NCBI GenBank assembly: GCA_900548505.1
Contig: URKI01000014.1
Location: 1-45,818, forward strand
Direction: 5' to 3'
From: an uncultured Oscillibacter sp.
GTDB lineage: Bacteria; Bacillota; Clostridia; Oscillospirales; Oscillospiraceae
DNA: 45,818 nucleotides
This document shows positions 32,678-42,093 of the stretch, piece after piece (the first letter of the stretch is position 1; the number at the start of each line of letters is the position of its first letter). Position numbers and translations under genes: made by a program. The notes under the pieces are model-generated. The model was not told the DNA's origin, made no database searches, and worked only from the letters and a program-made list of their open reading frames with translations.

Positions 32678-33610
32678 TCAAATCAAGCCCGTGGTTTCCT
32701 CCAGGCCCAGCATCAGATTCATGTTCTGGACGGCGGCGCCGGAGGCACCCTTACCCAGATTGTCGAACAGGGCCGTGACGGTGAACTGGCCGTCGTTGCC
32801 CGCCGCCACGATGGAAAGGCTGTTGCTGCCGGCCTTGGCATTGGCGTAGAGCTTGGCGGTGTCCGTGTCCGGCGCCACCTGCACCAGCTTTTGCCCTGCG
32901 TAGTGGGCCTGGTAGATCTCCTGCACCTGCTGCAAAGAAGAGACGCCCGTCAGCTGGCTCATATGGAGCATCACCGTGGTAGCCATGCCCTTGTAGTAGT
33001 CATCCACCACCGGGACGAACACCGGCGGCTTTGCAAGGCCGCAGATGGTCTGCATTTCCGGCAGGTGCTTGTGGCCCTGGCCCAGGCCGTAGGGGCAGGG
33101 GCTGGAGAGCTCCGCGCCCCGGTCTGCCGCCTCATACTGGGCGATCATCTTCTTTCCGCCGCCGGAGTAGCCGGTCAGGGAAAAGCAGGTAAGGTCCGCA
33201 TCGGCGGGAAGCACCCCCGCCGCGATCAGGGGATAGACCACGCTGATGAAGCCGGTGGCATGACAGCCGGGATTGGCTACCCATTTCGCATTTGCGACGG
33301 CCTCTTTCTGGCCAGCTTTCAGCTCAGGAAAGCCGTACACCCAGCCGGGGGCTGTGCGGTGGGCGGTGGAGGCGTCGATGACGCGGGTGGCGGGATTTTC
33401 CACCATGGCAACCGCCTCCCGGGCCGCCGCGTCCGGCAGGCACAAAAACACGATATCTGCCTGGTTGATGCAGGCTTTCCGCGCCTTCGGGTCCTTGCGC
33501 TTTTCCTCGTCGATGAGCAGCAGCTGGATGTCGTCTCTGGCACTGAGCCGGTCGTAGATCTGCAATCCGGTGGTGCCGTCCTTGCCGTCGATATAGACAA
33601 TGGGTTTCAT
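32678..33610 (-). CDS. argC: N-acetyl-gamma-glutamyl-phosphate reductase, class 2 (310 aa)
   Basis: NADPH-dependent reductase of acetylglutamyl phosphate. The N-terminal IDGKDGTTGLQIYDRL and catalytic NPGCHATG (Cys) together with the short length are those of the class 2 (ArgC2) enzyme, unlike the longer class 1 found in Bacillus. HKHLPEMQ holds the conserved His. Ribosome binding site AAGGAGG. It is 44 bp before argJ and 10 bp after argH. Confidence 0.95.
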   Translation of the reverse strand: MKPIVYIDGKDGTTGLQIYDRLSARDDIQLLLIDEEKRKDPKARKACINQADIVFLCLPDAAAREAVAMVENPATRVIDASTAHRTAPGWVYGFPELKAGQKEAVANAKWVANPGCHATGFISVVYPLIAAGVLPADADLTCFSLTGYSGGGKKMIAQYEAADRGAELSSPCPYGLGQGHKHLPEMQTICGLAKPPVFVPVVDDYYKGMATTVMLHMSQLTGVSSLQQVQEIYQAHYAGQKLVQVAPDTDTAKLYANAKAGSNSLSIVAAGNDGQFTVTALFDNLGKGASGAAVQNMNLMLGLEETTGLI

Positions 33611-33620
33611 GGCGTCCTCC

Positions 33621-35000
33621 TTACTTCCGGCTCTCTACAAACGCTTCGAGAGATTCGATCTGCCGGGTAGTCTCCGCCACGGCGGGGCCGCCGAAGCTAT
33701 TGCGCAGGGCCATGCAGTTTTCCAGCTTCAGCGCCTCGTAGACGTCCTCTTCAAAAAGGGTGGAGATGGACTGAAGCTCCGAAAGGGACAGTTCTTCCAG
33801 CGTCTTGCCCTGGGCGGTACAGAGGGCCACCAGATGGCCGGTGACGGTGTAGGCGTCCCGGAAGGGCATACCCTTTTTGGTGAGATAGTCGGCGCAGTCC
33901 GTAGCGTTGATGAAGCCCTTTCCCGCCGCGGCACGCATGTTGTCCGTGCGGACAGTCATGGTGTCCAGCATGGCGGCGAACACCGGCAGGCACTGCTCCA
34001 CCGTGTCCACGGCGTCGAATACCGGCTCCTTGTCCTCCTGCATATCCTTGTTGTATGCAAGGGGCAGTCCTTTCATCACCGTCAGAAGGCCCATCAGGTC
34101 GCCGTACACCCGGCCCGTCTTGCCCCGCACCAGCTCGGCAACGTCCGGGTTTTTCTTCTGGGGCATGATGGAAGAGCCGGTGGCGTAGGCATCGTCCAGC
34201 TCGATGAACTTGAACTCCCAGCTGCACCAGAGGATGACCTCCTCGGAAAAGCGGCTCAGGTGCATCATCAAAATGGAGAGGGCGCTCAAAAATTCCAGAG
34301 CATAGTCCCGGTCGGAGACGCCGTCAAGAGAGTTGCCCATAGGGCCGTCGAAGCCCAGGGCCTGGGCGGTCATGAAGCGGTCGATGGGATAGGTGGTGCC
34401 CGCCAGGGCGCCGCAGCCCAAGGGACACTCGTTGAGCCGGGCGGCACAGTCCTCCAGGCGCTGCACGTCTCTTTTGAACATGGCGCCGTAGGCCATGAGA
34501 TGCTGTGCAAAGGAGATGGGCTGGGCCCGCTGGAGATGGGTATAGCCGGGCATGACCGCCGTCTGGTATTTTGCCGCCTGGCGGCAGAGCACCGTCTCCA
34601 GCTCTAAAAGCTGCTCCACGATGACGCCGATCTGGGTGCGGACGTACATGCGGAAGTCCAGTGCCACCTGGTCGTTGCGGCTGCGGGCGGTGTGCAGGCG
34701 CTTGCCCGCCTGGCCGATGCGCGCCGTCAGCAGCGACTCCACGTTCATGTGGATATCCTCGTTGTCGGCGGTGAATTCCACCTTGCCCGCCTCCACGTCC
34801 GCCAGGATGTCCGCAAGGCCCTTGACGATGGCCTCCGTATCCTCCCCGGAGATGATGCCGCACGCGCCCAGCATCTTGGCGTGGGCCATGGAGCCGGTGA
34901 TATCCTCCTTGTAGAGCCGCTGGTCAAAGTGGATGGAGGCATTGAAGTCGTTGACCAGATCATCGGTCTCCTTTTGAAACCGTCCGCCCCATAATTTCAT
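33621..35000 (-). CDS. argH: Argininosuccinate lyase (459 aa)
   Basis: Splits argininosuccinate into arginine and fumarate; fumarate can be used by FumC, encoded 2 kb away. The start MKLWGGRF, HMNVES, TARSRNDQ, TH-LQRAQP and the flexible-loop signature GSSIMPQKKNPD are present. Length is normal. ATG 35000 follows AAAGGAG. A perfect hairpin sits in the 80-bp gap to argG. Confidence 0.97.
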   Translation of the reverse strand: MKLWGGRFQKETDDLVNDFNASIHFDQRLYKEDITGSMAHAKMLGACGIISGEDTEAIVKGLADILADVEAGKVEFTADNEDIHMNVESLLTARIGQAGKRLHTARSRNDQVALDFRMYVRTQIGVIVEQLLELETVLCRQAAKYQTAVMPGYTHLQRAQPISFAQHLMAYGAMFKRDVQRLEDCAARLNECPLGCGALAGTTYPIDRFMTAQALGFDGPMGNSLDGVSDRDYALEFLSALSILMMHLSRFSEEVILWCSWEFKFIELDDAYATGSSIMPQKKNPDVAELVRGKTGRVYGDLMGLLTVMKGLPLAYNKDMQEDKEPVFDAVDTVEQCLPVFAAMLDTMTVRTDNMRAAAGKGFINATDCADYLTKKGMPFRDAYTVTGHLVALCTAQGKTLEELSLSELQSISTLFEEDVYEALKLENCMALRNSFGGPAVAETTRQIESLEAFVESRK

Positions 35001-35042
35001 AGTGTTTCTCCTTTACACGCCGCCGCGCGGCAAAGTTGCCAG

Positions 35043-35070
35043 TTGGGAGGGGAGTTCTCTCCCCTCCCAA
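35043..35070 (-). other. Intercistronic hairpin between argG and argH
   Basis: A perfect 12-bp stem TTGGGAGGGGAG/CTCCCCTCCCAA with loop TTCT and no T-tract. It resembles the pstS-pstC hairpin and probably protects the argG message or dampens read-through. Confidence 0.65.
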
Positions 35071-35081
35071 TCTGTTTTCAT

Positions 35082-36305
35082 TTACAGCTTGCCCTGCTCC
35101 CGCAGTGCCAGCACCGTGTCAGGCAGGCCCCAGAGGTTGATGAAGCCCGTGGCGTCGGCCTGGTTGTAGTCGCTTTCGTTGAACGTCACCAGCTGCTCGG
35201 AGTAGAGAGAGCAGGGAGAGGTGATGGATGCGGTGATCATGTTGCCCTTGTAGAGCTTGAGCTTCACAGAGCCGGTCACATGCTCCTGGGTCTTGTCGGC
35301 AAAGGCGCTCAGGGCCTCCCGCAGGGGGGTGAACCACTTGCCGTTGTACACCAGATCCGCGAAGTCCACCGCCAGCTTTGCCTTCATGTGGGCGGTGTCC
35401 TTGTCGATGGTGATCATCTCCAGGCACTGATGGGCCTTGTAGAGGATGGTGCCGCCGGGCGTCTCATAGACGCCGCGGTCCTTCATGCCCACCAGCCGGT
35501 TTTCTACGATATCCAGCAGGCCGATGCCGTTCTCACCGCCCAGCTTGTTGAGCTTGCGGATGATGTCGCTGGCTTTCATCTTCTCGCCGTCGATGGCCAC
35601 GGGCACGCCCTTTTCAAAGTCCAGCGTCACGTAAGTGGCCTTGTCGGGGGCGGCGATGGGGCTCACGCCCATCTCCAGGAAGCCGGGCTTTTCGTACTGG
35701 GGCTCGTTGGCGGGGTCCTCCAGATCCAGGCCCTCGTGGCTCAGGTGCCAGAGGTTCTTATCCTTGGAGTAGTTGGTCTCCCGGGAGATCTTCAGGGGCA
35801 CGTTGTGAGCCTCGGCGTAGTCGATCTCCTCGTCACGGCCCTTGATGCTCCACTCTCTCCAGGGAGCGATGATGGTCATCTCGGGAGCAAAGCGCTTGAT
35901 GGCCAGCTCGAAACGCACCTGATCGTTGCCCTTGCCGGTGCAGCCGTGGGCGATGGCGTCGGCGCCCTCGGCCTTGGCGATCTCCACCAGCTTCTTGGCG
36001 ATGATGGGCCGGGCAAAGGCAGTGCCCAGCAGATACTGCTCATAGCTGGCGCCCATCTTCATGGAGGGGATGATGACCTCGTCCACCATCTCGTCGGTCA
36101 GGTCCGCGATGTACAGCTTGGAAGCGCCGGTCTTGATGGCCTTTTCCTCCAGGCCGTCCAGCTCGTCGTTCTGACCCACGTCACCGGCCACAGCGATGAT
36201 CTCGGGGTTGCCGTAGTTCTCTTTCAGCCAGGGGATGATGATGGATGTATCCAGTCCGCCGGAATAGGCCAGGACGATCTTCTTAATATCTTTCTTGCTC
36301 TTCAT
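35082..36305 (-). CDS. argG: Argininosuccinate synthase (407 aa)
   Basis: ATP-dependent joining of citrulline and aspartate. The PP-loop AYSGGLDTS, GDVGQ, AHGCTGKGNDQVRFE and ISRETNYSKDKNLWHLSHEG are conserved. Length is normal. First gene of the operon, with a GGAGGG site 9 nt before the ATG and a promoter with an ARG box upstream. Confidence 0.98.
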   Translation of the reverse strand: MKSKKDIKKIVLAYSGGLDTSIIIPWLKENYGNPEIIAVAGDVGQNDELDGLEEKAIKTGASKLYIADLTDEMVDEVIIPSMKMGASYEQYLLGTAFARPIIAKKLVEIAKAEGADAIAHGCTGKGNDQVRFELAIKRFAPEMTIIAPWREWSIKGRDEEIDYAEAHNVPLKISRETNYSKDKNLWHLSHEGLDLEDPANEPQYEKPGFLEMGVSPIAAPDKATYVTLDFEKGVPVAIDGEKMKASDIIRKLNKLGGENGIGLLDIVENRLVGMKDRGVYETPGGTILYKAHQCLEMITIDKDTAHMKAKLAVDFADLVYNGKWFTPLREALSAFADKTQEHVTGSVKLKLYKGNMITASITSPCSLYSEQLVTFNESDYNQADATGFINLWGLPDTVLALREQGKL

Positions 36306-36342
36306 GGTGTGTCCCTCCGTTGCGTTGTTTGTTGATGTACGA

Positions 36343-36372
36343 ATTATACGTCTTCCGTGAATAAATATTCAA
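36343..36372 (-). promoter_or_regulatory. arg operon promoter with ArgR box
   Basis: Minus-strand TTGAAT (36367-36372) and perfect TATAAT (36343-36348) are 18 bp apart. TGAATAAATATTCA (36358-36371) matches the ARG-box pattern TGAAT-N4-ATTCA with perfect 6-bp arms and overlaps the -35 and spacer, so ArgR/AhrC with arginine should block the polymerase. Confidence 0.75.
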
Positions 36373-36590
36373 GTGTCATCCTGCACAACTTTGCGTTTGG
36401 CTTTTAAGTAATTTTGCATGTTTTTACATATATACCACAATATAGCAAATATTTTCACAATAATATGCATTTTATCCGCGTTTTAGGGATAAGTATTCAT
36501 ATAGTGCTGCATTGAGCCGCACAAAACCGCTCCCTGCTTCATAGAATACCAGGCGAGGGTCGTTTCCCCATCTCTCAGGAGGTGGATGCG

Positions 36591-36617
36591 ATGCCTGCAG
36601 AAAGGCGGCTTCTATGA
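36591..36617 (+). CDS. Coupled leader ORF, 8 codons (MPAERRLL)
   Basis: ATG 36591 has the only strong ribosome binding site here, AGGAGG (36577-36582), 8 nt upstream. The frame ends TGA at 36615-36617, overlapping the ATG (36614) of the next gene as ATGA. This suggests that ribosomes start on the leader and reinitiate on the membrane protein gene. It is too short for standard gene finders. Confidence 0.45.
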   Translation: MPAERRLL

Positions 36618-37072
36618 AATCCTGTTTTCAGCAAACCCTGTATCTGGTGCTGGGCGCACTGGCCATCGGCGTGCTGGTGTTTGCCCTGCTGTCCACCGGC
36701 GTACTGACCTTGGAGGCGGGCTCCACCGCTTCCAAGGTGTTTTTCACCACTGCGGCGGCCATTTCGGCCCTGGGCGGCCTGGCACTTGCCTGCCGCGCCC
36801 TGCGCTGTGACTGCTCTCCGGCGCTGATCTGCGCCTGGCTGTGCTCCGCCCGCTGCGCGGGGCTCGGTGCCCTGGGCGGCGTACTGACCGCGCTGGCAGC
36901 CTCTTTGGTGGCCTCCTCTGCGGTACTGGTGAATGTGGGCGCTGCGCTGTGCCTGTTTTTCCTGACGCTGCTGCTGGGCAGCACCGTGTGCTTTTTGCAG
37001 CAGGAGGCCGCGGCCTACTGCTGCAACCAGAGCTGCTGCAATCCAAACTGCTGCAGCCAAAACGGCTTCTGA
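36614..37072 (+). CDS. Hypothetical membrane protein with a Cys-pair tail (152 aa)
   Basis: I do not recognise the family. It has about four hydrophobic segments (roughly 7-29, 40-60, 80-103, 108-128) rich in Ala and Leu and a hydrophilic C-terminus with paired cysteines (AYCCNQSCCNPNCCSQNGF), plus Cys residues at the cytosolic or outer loops (CRALRCDCS). The paired cysteines could bind a soft metal or be modified. Its own start has a poor site (GAAAGG); translation probably depends on the 8-codon leader. It is alone between the arg operon promoter region and fumC. Confidence 0.7.
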   Translation: MKSCFQQTLYLVLGALAIGVLVFALLSTGVLTLEAGSTASKVFFTTAAAISALGGLALACRALRCDCSPALICAWLCSARCAGLGALGGVLTALAASLVASSAVLVNVGAALCLFFLTLLLGSTVCFLQQEAAAYCCNQSCCNPNCCSQNGF

Positions 37073-37075
37073 ACC

Positions 37076-37119
37076 AATAAAAATGCCCGGTGCGCTAAAG
37101 CGCACCGGGCATTTTTATT
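37076..37119. terminator. Bidirectional terminator between the Cys-tail gene and fumC
   Basis: A perfect 20-bp stem (37076-37095 with 37100-37119, core GCCCGGTGCGC) with loop TAAA, A- and T-rich at the ends. Confidence 0.94.
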
Positions 37120-37125
37120 TCAGGC

Positions 37126-38484
<1,359 letters not shown>

Positions 38485-38517
38485 GGCAAAGTCCCCCATC
38501 CGATGTAAGATGGCTTC

Positions 38518-38546
38518 ATTATAGAAAAGTTTTCCGCCTTTCGCAA
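38518..38546 (-). promoter_or_regulatory. fumC promoter
   Basis: Minus-strand TTGCGA (38541-38546) and perfect TATAAT (38518-38523), 17 bp apart, 34 bp before the ATG. Confidence 0.7.
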
Positions 38547-38580
38547 CGCTTTGGACAAATCTTCCCGCCGGATACGCAGC

Positions 38581-38605
38581 GGGAGGACGGTGTTCCCGTC
38601 CTCCC
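38581..38605 (-). other. Hairpin after the BlaR1-like gene (weak terminator)
   Basis: GGGAGGACGG/CCGTCCTCCC with loop TGTTC, 13 bp after the stop; no T-run on the minus strand, so termination is uncertain. Confidence 0.4.
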
Positions 38606-38617
38606 GTGTCTGTCCAT

Positions 38618-40492
38618 TTACTGTTCCGAGGTCCCCAGGTACGCCAGAAGGTCCCGGATGCCCTCCGGTGTCTGCCCCAGGTCCCGCAGGTCCTCATAGC
38701 CCATGTTCCGGGCCCAGGCGTCGGCCTGGCTGCGCTCCATAAACACAGTTGTTCTCTCTGTTCTTCCGCCATCCCCCGTCGCCCAGACAGGATAGGACCA
38801 GCGCACCTCCTGGAGATCGTCCGCCAGGGCCATGAGCAGCGCGCCCCGGGTCAGCATGGACGCATCCAGGGCGTTTTCATCGTAGGGTCCCGACTCGAAC
38901 TCCACCTCCAGTGCCCGCTCCTGGGAAAGGCGGGTAAACGTATAGCGATCCAGCATATCGGTCTCCAGCGCCTCCAGCAGCACTGCCGCGTCGTCATCCC
39001 CCAGGGCGGGCGTATGGAGCGCGTGGAGGGAGGCGGCCAGGTCCGTTTTTGCAAAGGCCTCCACCCCCTGCTGGGAGGTGGCCAGCCGCAGCCGCACGCC
39101 GCCGCTGGTGAGGATAGGATCGCCCGACGCCGGGACGGCGGTGCCGCCGCCCTCTTTGTCGGAGAGGTAGATGGTCACCAGGGTGGTCCCGCCAGTCTCA
39201 TCCAGGCTGAGCCTCTGTCTTGTCTGCCCGGTCATGGAACCCACCCCCGTATAGTGGGGCTGGGGCAGCGTCAGATTCCAGCTCTCCCCCCGGAAGGAGC
39301 CCACCAGCGTATTGGAAAAGCCCCCTGCTTCGTCAAACGGAACGTCCCAGTAGAGGGTGCCGGAGAACTTCCGCTCACTCTGCTGTGTCAATTCCCCGCA
39401 GGTGAGCAGCCGGCTCTCCGTCCGGGTACCGTAGGCGTAGACATCGGCGTACAGGGCCCAGGCCCGGATGGGTTCTTTCAGATCCCAGGACACCTGGATC
39501 CTGGGGCCCGGGGTTTCCAGCCGCACCCAGCTGCTGCCGGTCATGCCGTTGCCAAGGCACGCCATCACCGCCAGCACTGCCGCAGCCGCCGCCAGAAACG
39601 CCACCCGGGGCGTGGCCTTTTTCCACGCAAGCACATTTTTCACCCGCCGGGTGGCATCGTGCTCCCCGAAAGCCAGGGCCGCGGGCATGGGCGCCGCGGC
39701 GGCATGGGCCACCAGGGACAGGCTGTAGCCCCGCTTGGCCTCGCTGCCCAAAGCGTCCAGCACCGCCTCGTCACAGCTCATCTCCATATCCCGGCAGAAC
39801 AGCACCCAGCAAAGCCACACCGCCGGGTTCCACCAGTACACCGCCAGCAAGCACCACCCCAGAAGCTTCCACCAGGGATCATGGCGGCGGATATGATGGC
39901 GCTCATGGGCCAGCACATACGTCCGGGTGGTGTCATCCAGGTGCGGCGGCAGATAGATCCGGGGCCGCAGCAGTCCCAGCACGAACGGCGTGGGCACGGC
40001 GCCGCAGGTCCAGACCTCTCCGCCCTCCGAGACGGCCTCGCGCACCGTCCGCCGCAGGCGCACCGCGCTGACCATGCCCCAGATCAGCACCGCCAGCATG
40101 CCCAGCACCCACAGCACGGTACACCAGGGAAGCGCCGCCGCCCAGAAAGAAGGCTCCGCTGCCTCCGACACTACAGCGGCGCCGCTCATGGAAGCCGGCG
40201 GCACCGCAGGCGCAGAAGGAGCCGTGTCCACCAAAGAGCGCACGACGCCGCTTCCTGCCGTGCCGGTGGTCTCCGCCACCGCACGAATGCCGGGCAGGTT
40301 ATAAAGGCTCCAAAGCCTCTCCACGCTCACCGGGCAGGCAAGCCGGAACCCTACCGCCAGCCACAGGCCATAGCGATACCGGGCCGGCGCCCGGCCCAGC
40401 GCCGCCCGGACGGCCAGCACCAGCGCCATCACCGGCAGTGCCGCCACCGCCATAGACAAAAGCCGGGAAAAAACCACCGCGAGAGCTGCCAT
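38618..40492 (-). CDS. BlaR1/MecR1-type M56 metallopeptidase sensor with novel C-terminal region (624 aa)
   Basis: Membrane zinc protease of the BlaR1 class, expected to cleave or inactivate its partner BlaI on a signal. Four membrane helices (about 10-30, 35-55, 120-140, 305-320) and the cytosolic gluzincin site HERHH in YVLAHERHHIRRHDPWW, with the later Glu in CDEAVLDALG, are seen. The extracytoplasmic part (about 325-624) shows no penicillin-binding SxxK/SxN domain, so beta-lactams are probably not the signal. ATG 40492 (AGGAGG 7 nt upstream) is preferred; GTG 40498 overlaps the blaI stop. Confidence 0.88.
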   Translation of the reverse strand: MAALAVVFSRLLSMAVAALPVMALVLAVRAALGRAPARYRYGLWLAVGFRLACPVSVERLWSLYNLPGIRAVAETTGTAGSGVVRSLVDTAPSAPAVPPASMSGAAVVSEAAEPSFWAAALPWCTVLWVLGMLAVLIWGMVSAVRLRRTVREAVSEGGEVWTCGAVPTPFVLGLLRPRIYLPPHLDDTTRTYVLAHERHHIRRHDPWWKLLGWCLLAVYWWNPAVWLCWVLFCRDMEMSCDEAVLDALGSEAKRGYSLSLVAHAAAAPMPAALAFGEHDATRRVKNVLAWKKATPRVAFLAAAAAVLAVMACLGNGMTGSSWVRLETPGPRIQVSWDLKEPIRAWALYADVYAYGTRTESRLLTCGELTQQSERKFSGTLYWDVPFDEAGGFSNTLVGSFRGESWNLTLPQPHYTGVGSMTGQTRQRLSLDETGGTTLVTIYLSDKEGGGTAVPASGDPILTSGGVRLRLATSQQGVEAFAKTDLAASLHALHTPALGDDDAAVLLEALETDMLDRYTFTRLSQERALEVEFESGPYDENALDASMLTRGALLMALADDLQEVRWSYPVWATGDGGRTERTTVFMERSQADAWARNMGYEDLRDLGQTPEGIRDLLAYLGTSEQ

Positions 40493-40494
40493 GT

Positions 40495-40863
40495 TCACCC
40501 CTCCTCGTATTGGTCGATGAGCCGCCGCAAAGCCTCCGCCTCCTGCCCCGTCAGCTTCCGCCCGCCCATAAAGGCAGTGAGGAACCCCGGCAGAGAACCG
40601 CCGAAGGCCTTTTCCACAAAGGCCTCCGCCGCATCCCCCGCCACTGTCTCCCGGGGCACAGCGGAGGAGACCATACTGCTTTCATTTTTCAAAACGCCCT
40701 TTTCACAGAGCTTTTTCAACACCGTATAGGTGGTGGATTTCTTCCACCCCAGTTCCCCAGCGCAAAGGCGCACCAGCTCCCCGGAGCCCACCGGCTCCGC
40801 TGCCCACACCACCTGCAAAAAACGGTATTCACTGTCGCTGAGATGATACTGCTCCATATCCAT
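40495..40863 (-). CDS. BlaI/MecI/CopY-family repressor (122 aa)
   Basis: Winged-helix repressor. LSDSEYRFLQVVWAAEPVGSGEL at the N-terminus, the recognition region GWKKSTTYTVLKKLCEKGVL and the C-terminal dimerisation helices (GQEAEALRRLIDQYEEG) define the family. The stop overlaps the region of the BlaR1-like gene start, so the pair is one operon. Two palindromic operators sit in its own promoter, showing autoregulation. Starts at Met1 or Met3 are both possible. Confidence 0.94.
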   Translation of the reverse strand: MDMEQYHLSDSEYRFLQVVWAAEPVGSGELVRLCAGELGWKKSTTYTVLKKLCEKGVLKNESSMVSSAVPRETVAGDAAEAFVEKAFGGSLPGFLTAFMGGRKLTGQEAEALRRLIDQYEEG

Positions 40864-40873
40864 GCCCCCTGTT

Positions 40874-40933
40874 GGTCTATCACTATAGACCTCTCTTCGC
40901 TTTGAGTCTATAACACTAGACCGACTTTGTCAA
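40874..40933 (-). promoter_or_regulatory. blaI promoter with two BlaI-type operators
   Basis: TTGACA (40928-40933) and TAGACT (40905-40910), 17 bp apart. The palindromes GGTCTATCACTATAGACC (40874-40891, 7-bp perfect arms) and GTCTATAACACTAGAC (40906-40921) cover the start region and the spacer. Shared half-site: GTCTA/TAGAC. Confidence 0.75.
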
Positions 40934-40935
40934 GA

Positions 40936-40965
40936 AAAAACCGGGACGCTGATGCGTCCCGGTTT
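40936..40965 (-). terminator. Terminator of the exported stalk-like protein gene
   Basis: AAACCGGGACGC/GCGTCCCGGTTT (40938-40949, 40954-40965) with loop TGAT; A6 on the plus strand gives the T-tract on the minus strand. It ends a few bases from the -35 of blaI. Confidence 0.88.
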
Positions 40966-40974
40966 GATTCTGAT

Positions 40975-41943
40975 TTACGCGGCGTGATAGAGATCCAGCA
41001 GGCTCAGCAGTGCGGCAGAAGAGAGGTAGGTGACGCCCGCTTCCTTGAGGCAGGTGCCGTAAACCGCATAGGTCTGGCCGTCCGCGTCCACGCCCTGGAT
41101 GGCGCCGCCGGGCATGGCGGTGAACACCGTGCGCTCACCCTGGGTGACCACGGCTCCCTTCTCGGCATTCCACTGAACGGTGCAGCCCAGCGCCTCCGCC
41201 ACGGCCCGGATGGGCAGAAGCGTGCCGTCAGAGTCGGTGGTCTTGGCCTTCTGGTTCACCACGGCGCCGTTAACGGACACCGTGCCGTCCTCCGTCCAGG
41301 AAACGTAGCCAGCATAGTCATAGGGGAATACCATCACACGGGAAACCGCGCCGTCCATATCCTTCCACACCAGGATGCGGGTGCCGGGGATCAGATCCTC
41401 CAGACGGACGATGTTCTTGGTGAGATAGGGCGTCAGCTCCGCCTCGTCGGTGATCTTCAGCACCGTGCCGTCGGTGGCGGTGACCTCCGTCCAGGTCAGG
41501 GCCGGAGCGGGATAGATGGCGATCATGGCCTGAGGCGTCACAGAGGAGATCTCATAGAACTGGGGCACGCCGTAATCGGCGGGGATGTTGCCCAGCACCA
41601 GAATCGCCGTGGCCTGGGGCGGCAGGCTCATGGTCATGGCGTTGCCCACCCAGGCGTAGATGGTGTCGCCGTCTTTCAGGCTGGTAATGTCCATGGGCTC
41701 GCCGGTGACGGCGTCCAGGCAGAGGATGGACTCGCCATGGAGGATCACCTCATGGAGCGGATCATTTTCGTTGGAGTTCTGCACCAGCATGCCGCCGTCC
41801 TCCAGCCAGGTCAGTGTGCCCCACACCCGGACGGGACCCTGGTTGGCAGCCGGAGCGGACTCACTCTGGGCAGCCAGGGCAGGCAGTGTCAGCAGCGCCG
41901 CGCACAGCAGCAGGGATACGCATTGCAAAAGTCTCTTCTTCAT
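40975..41943 (-). CDS. Exported protein with a copper-amine-oxidase-N-like domain (322 aa)
   Basis: Signal peptide (1-25, LLLCAALLTLPALAAQ). Residues about 35-220 form a beta-rich domain that I cannot name. The C-terminal part (about 225-322) holds the LLPIRAVAEALGCTVQW motif of the copper amine oxidase N-terminal-like domain, common on clostridial surface proteins and thought to bind the cell envelope. No catalytic domain is evident. AAAGGATGAG precedes the ATG. Transcribed alone. Confidence 0.8.
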   Translation of the reverse strand: MKKRLLQCVSLLLCAALLTLPALAAQSESAPAANQGPVRVWGTLTWLEDGGMLVQNSNENDPLHEVILHGESILCLDAVTGEPMDITSLKDGDTIYAWVGNAMTMSLPPQATAILVLGNIPADYGVPQFYEISSVTPQAMIAIYPAPALTWTEVTATDGTVLKITDEAELTPYLTKNIVRLEDLIPGTRILVWKDMDGAVSRVMVFPYDYAGYVSWTEDGTVSVNGAVVNQKAKTTDSDGTLLPIRAVAEALGCTVQWNAEKGAVVTQGERTVFTAMPGGAIQGVDADGQTYAVYGTCLKEAGVTYLSSAALLSLLDLYHAA

Positions 41944-42055
41944 AGGCTCTCATCCTTTCCAAACTCGTGTGAAGCAGCTTGTTCTCTGCTCTTTGCTTCT
42001 TTGGACGGAGGCGGCACGAAAAAGTTCCTGCTTCTCAGGAAATTTTTTGCTGCAA

Positions 42056-42087
42056 AAAAAGCGCCCGGGCAGTTAGCCCGGACGCTT
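42056..42087 (-). terminator. typA terminator
   Basis: AAGCGCCCGGGC/GCCCGGACGCTT stem with one mismatch and loop AGTTA; seven A on the plus-strand side supply the T-tract. Confidence 0.85.
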
Positions 42088-42093
42088 GATTTT

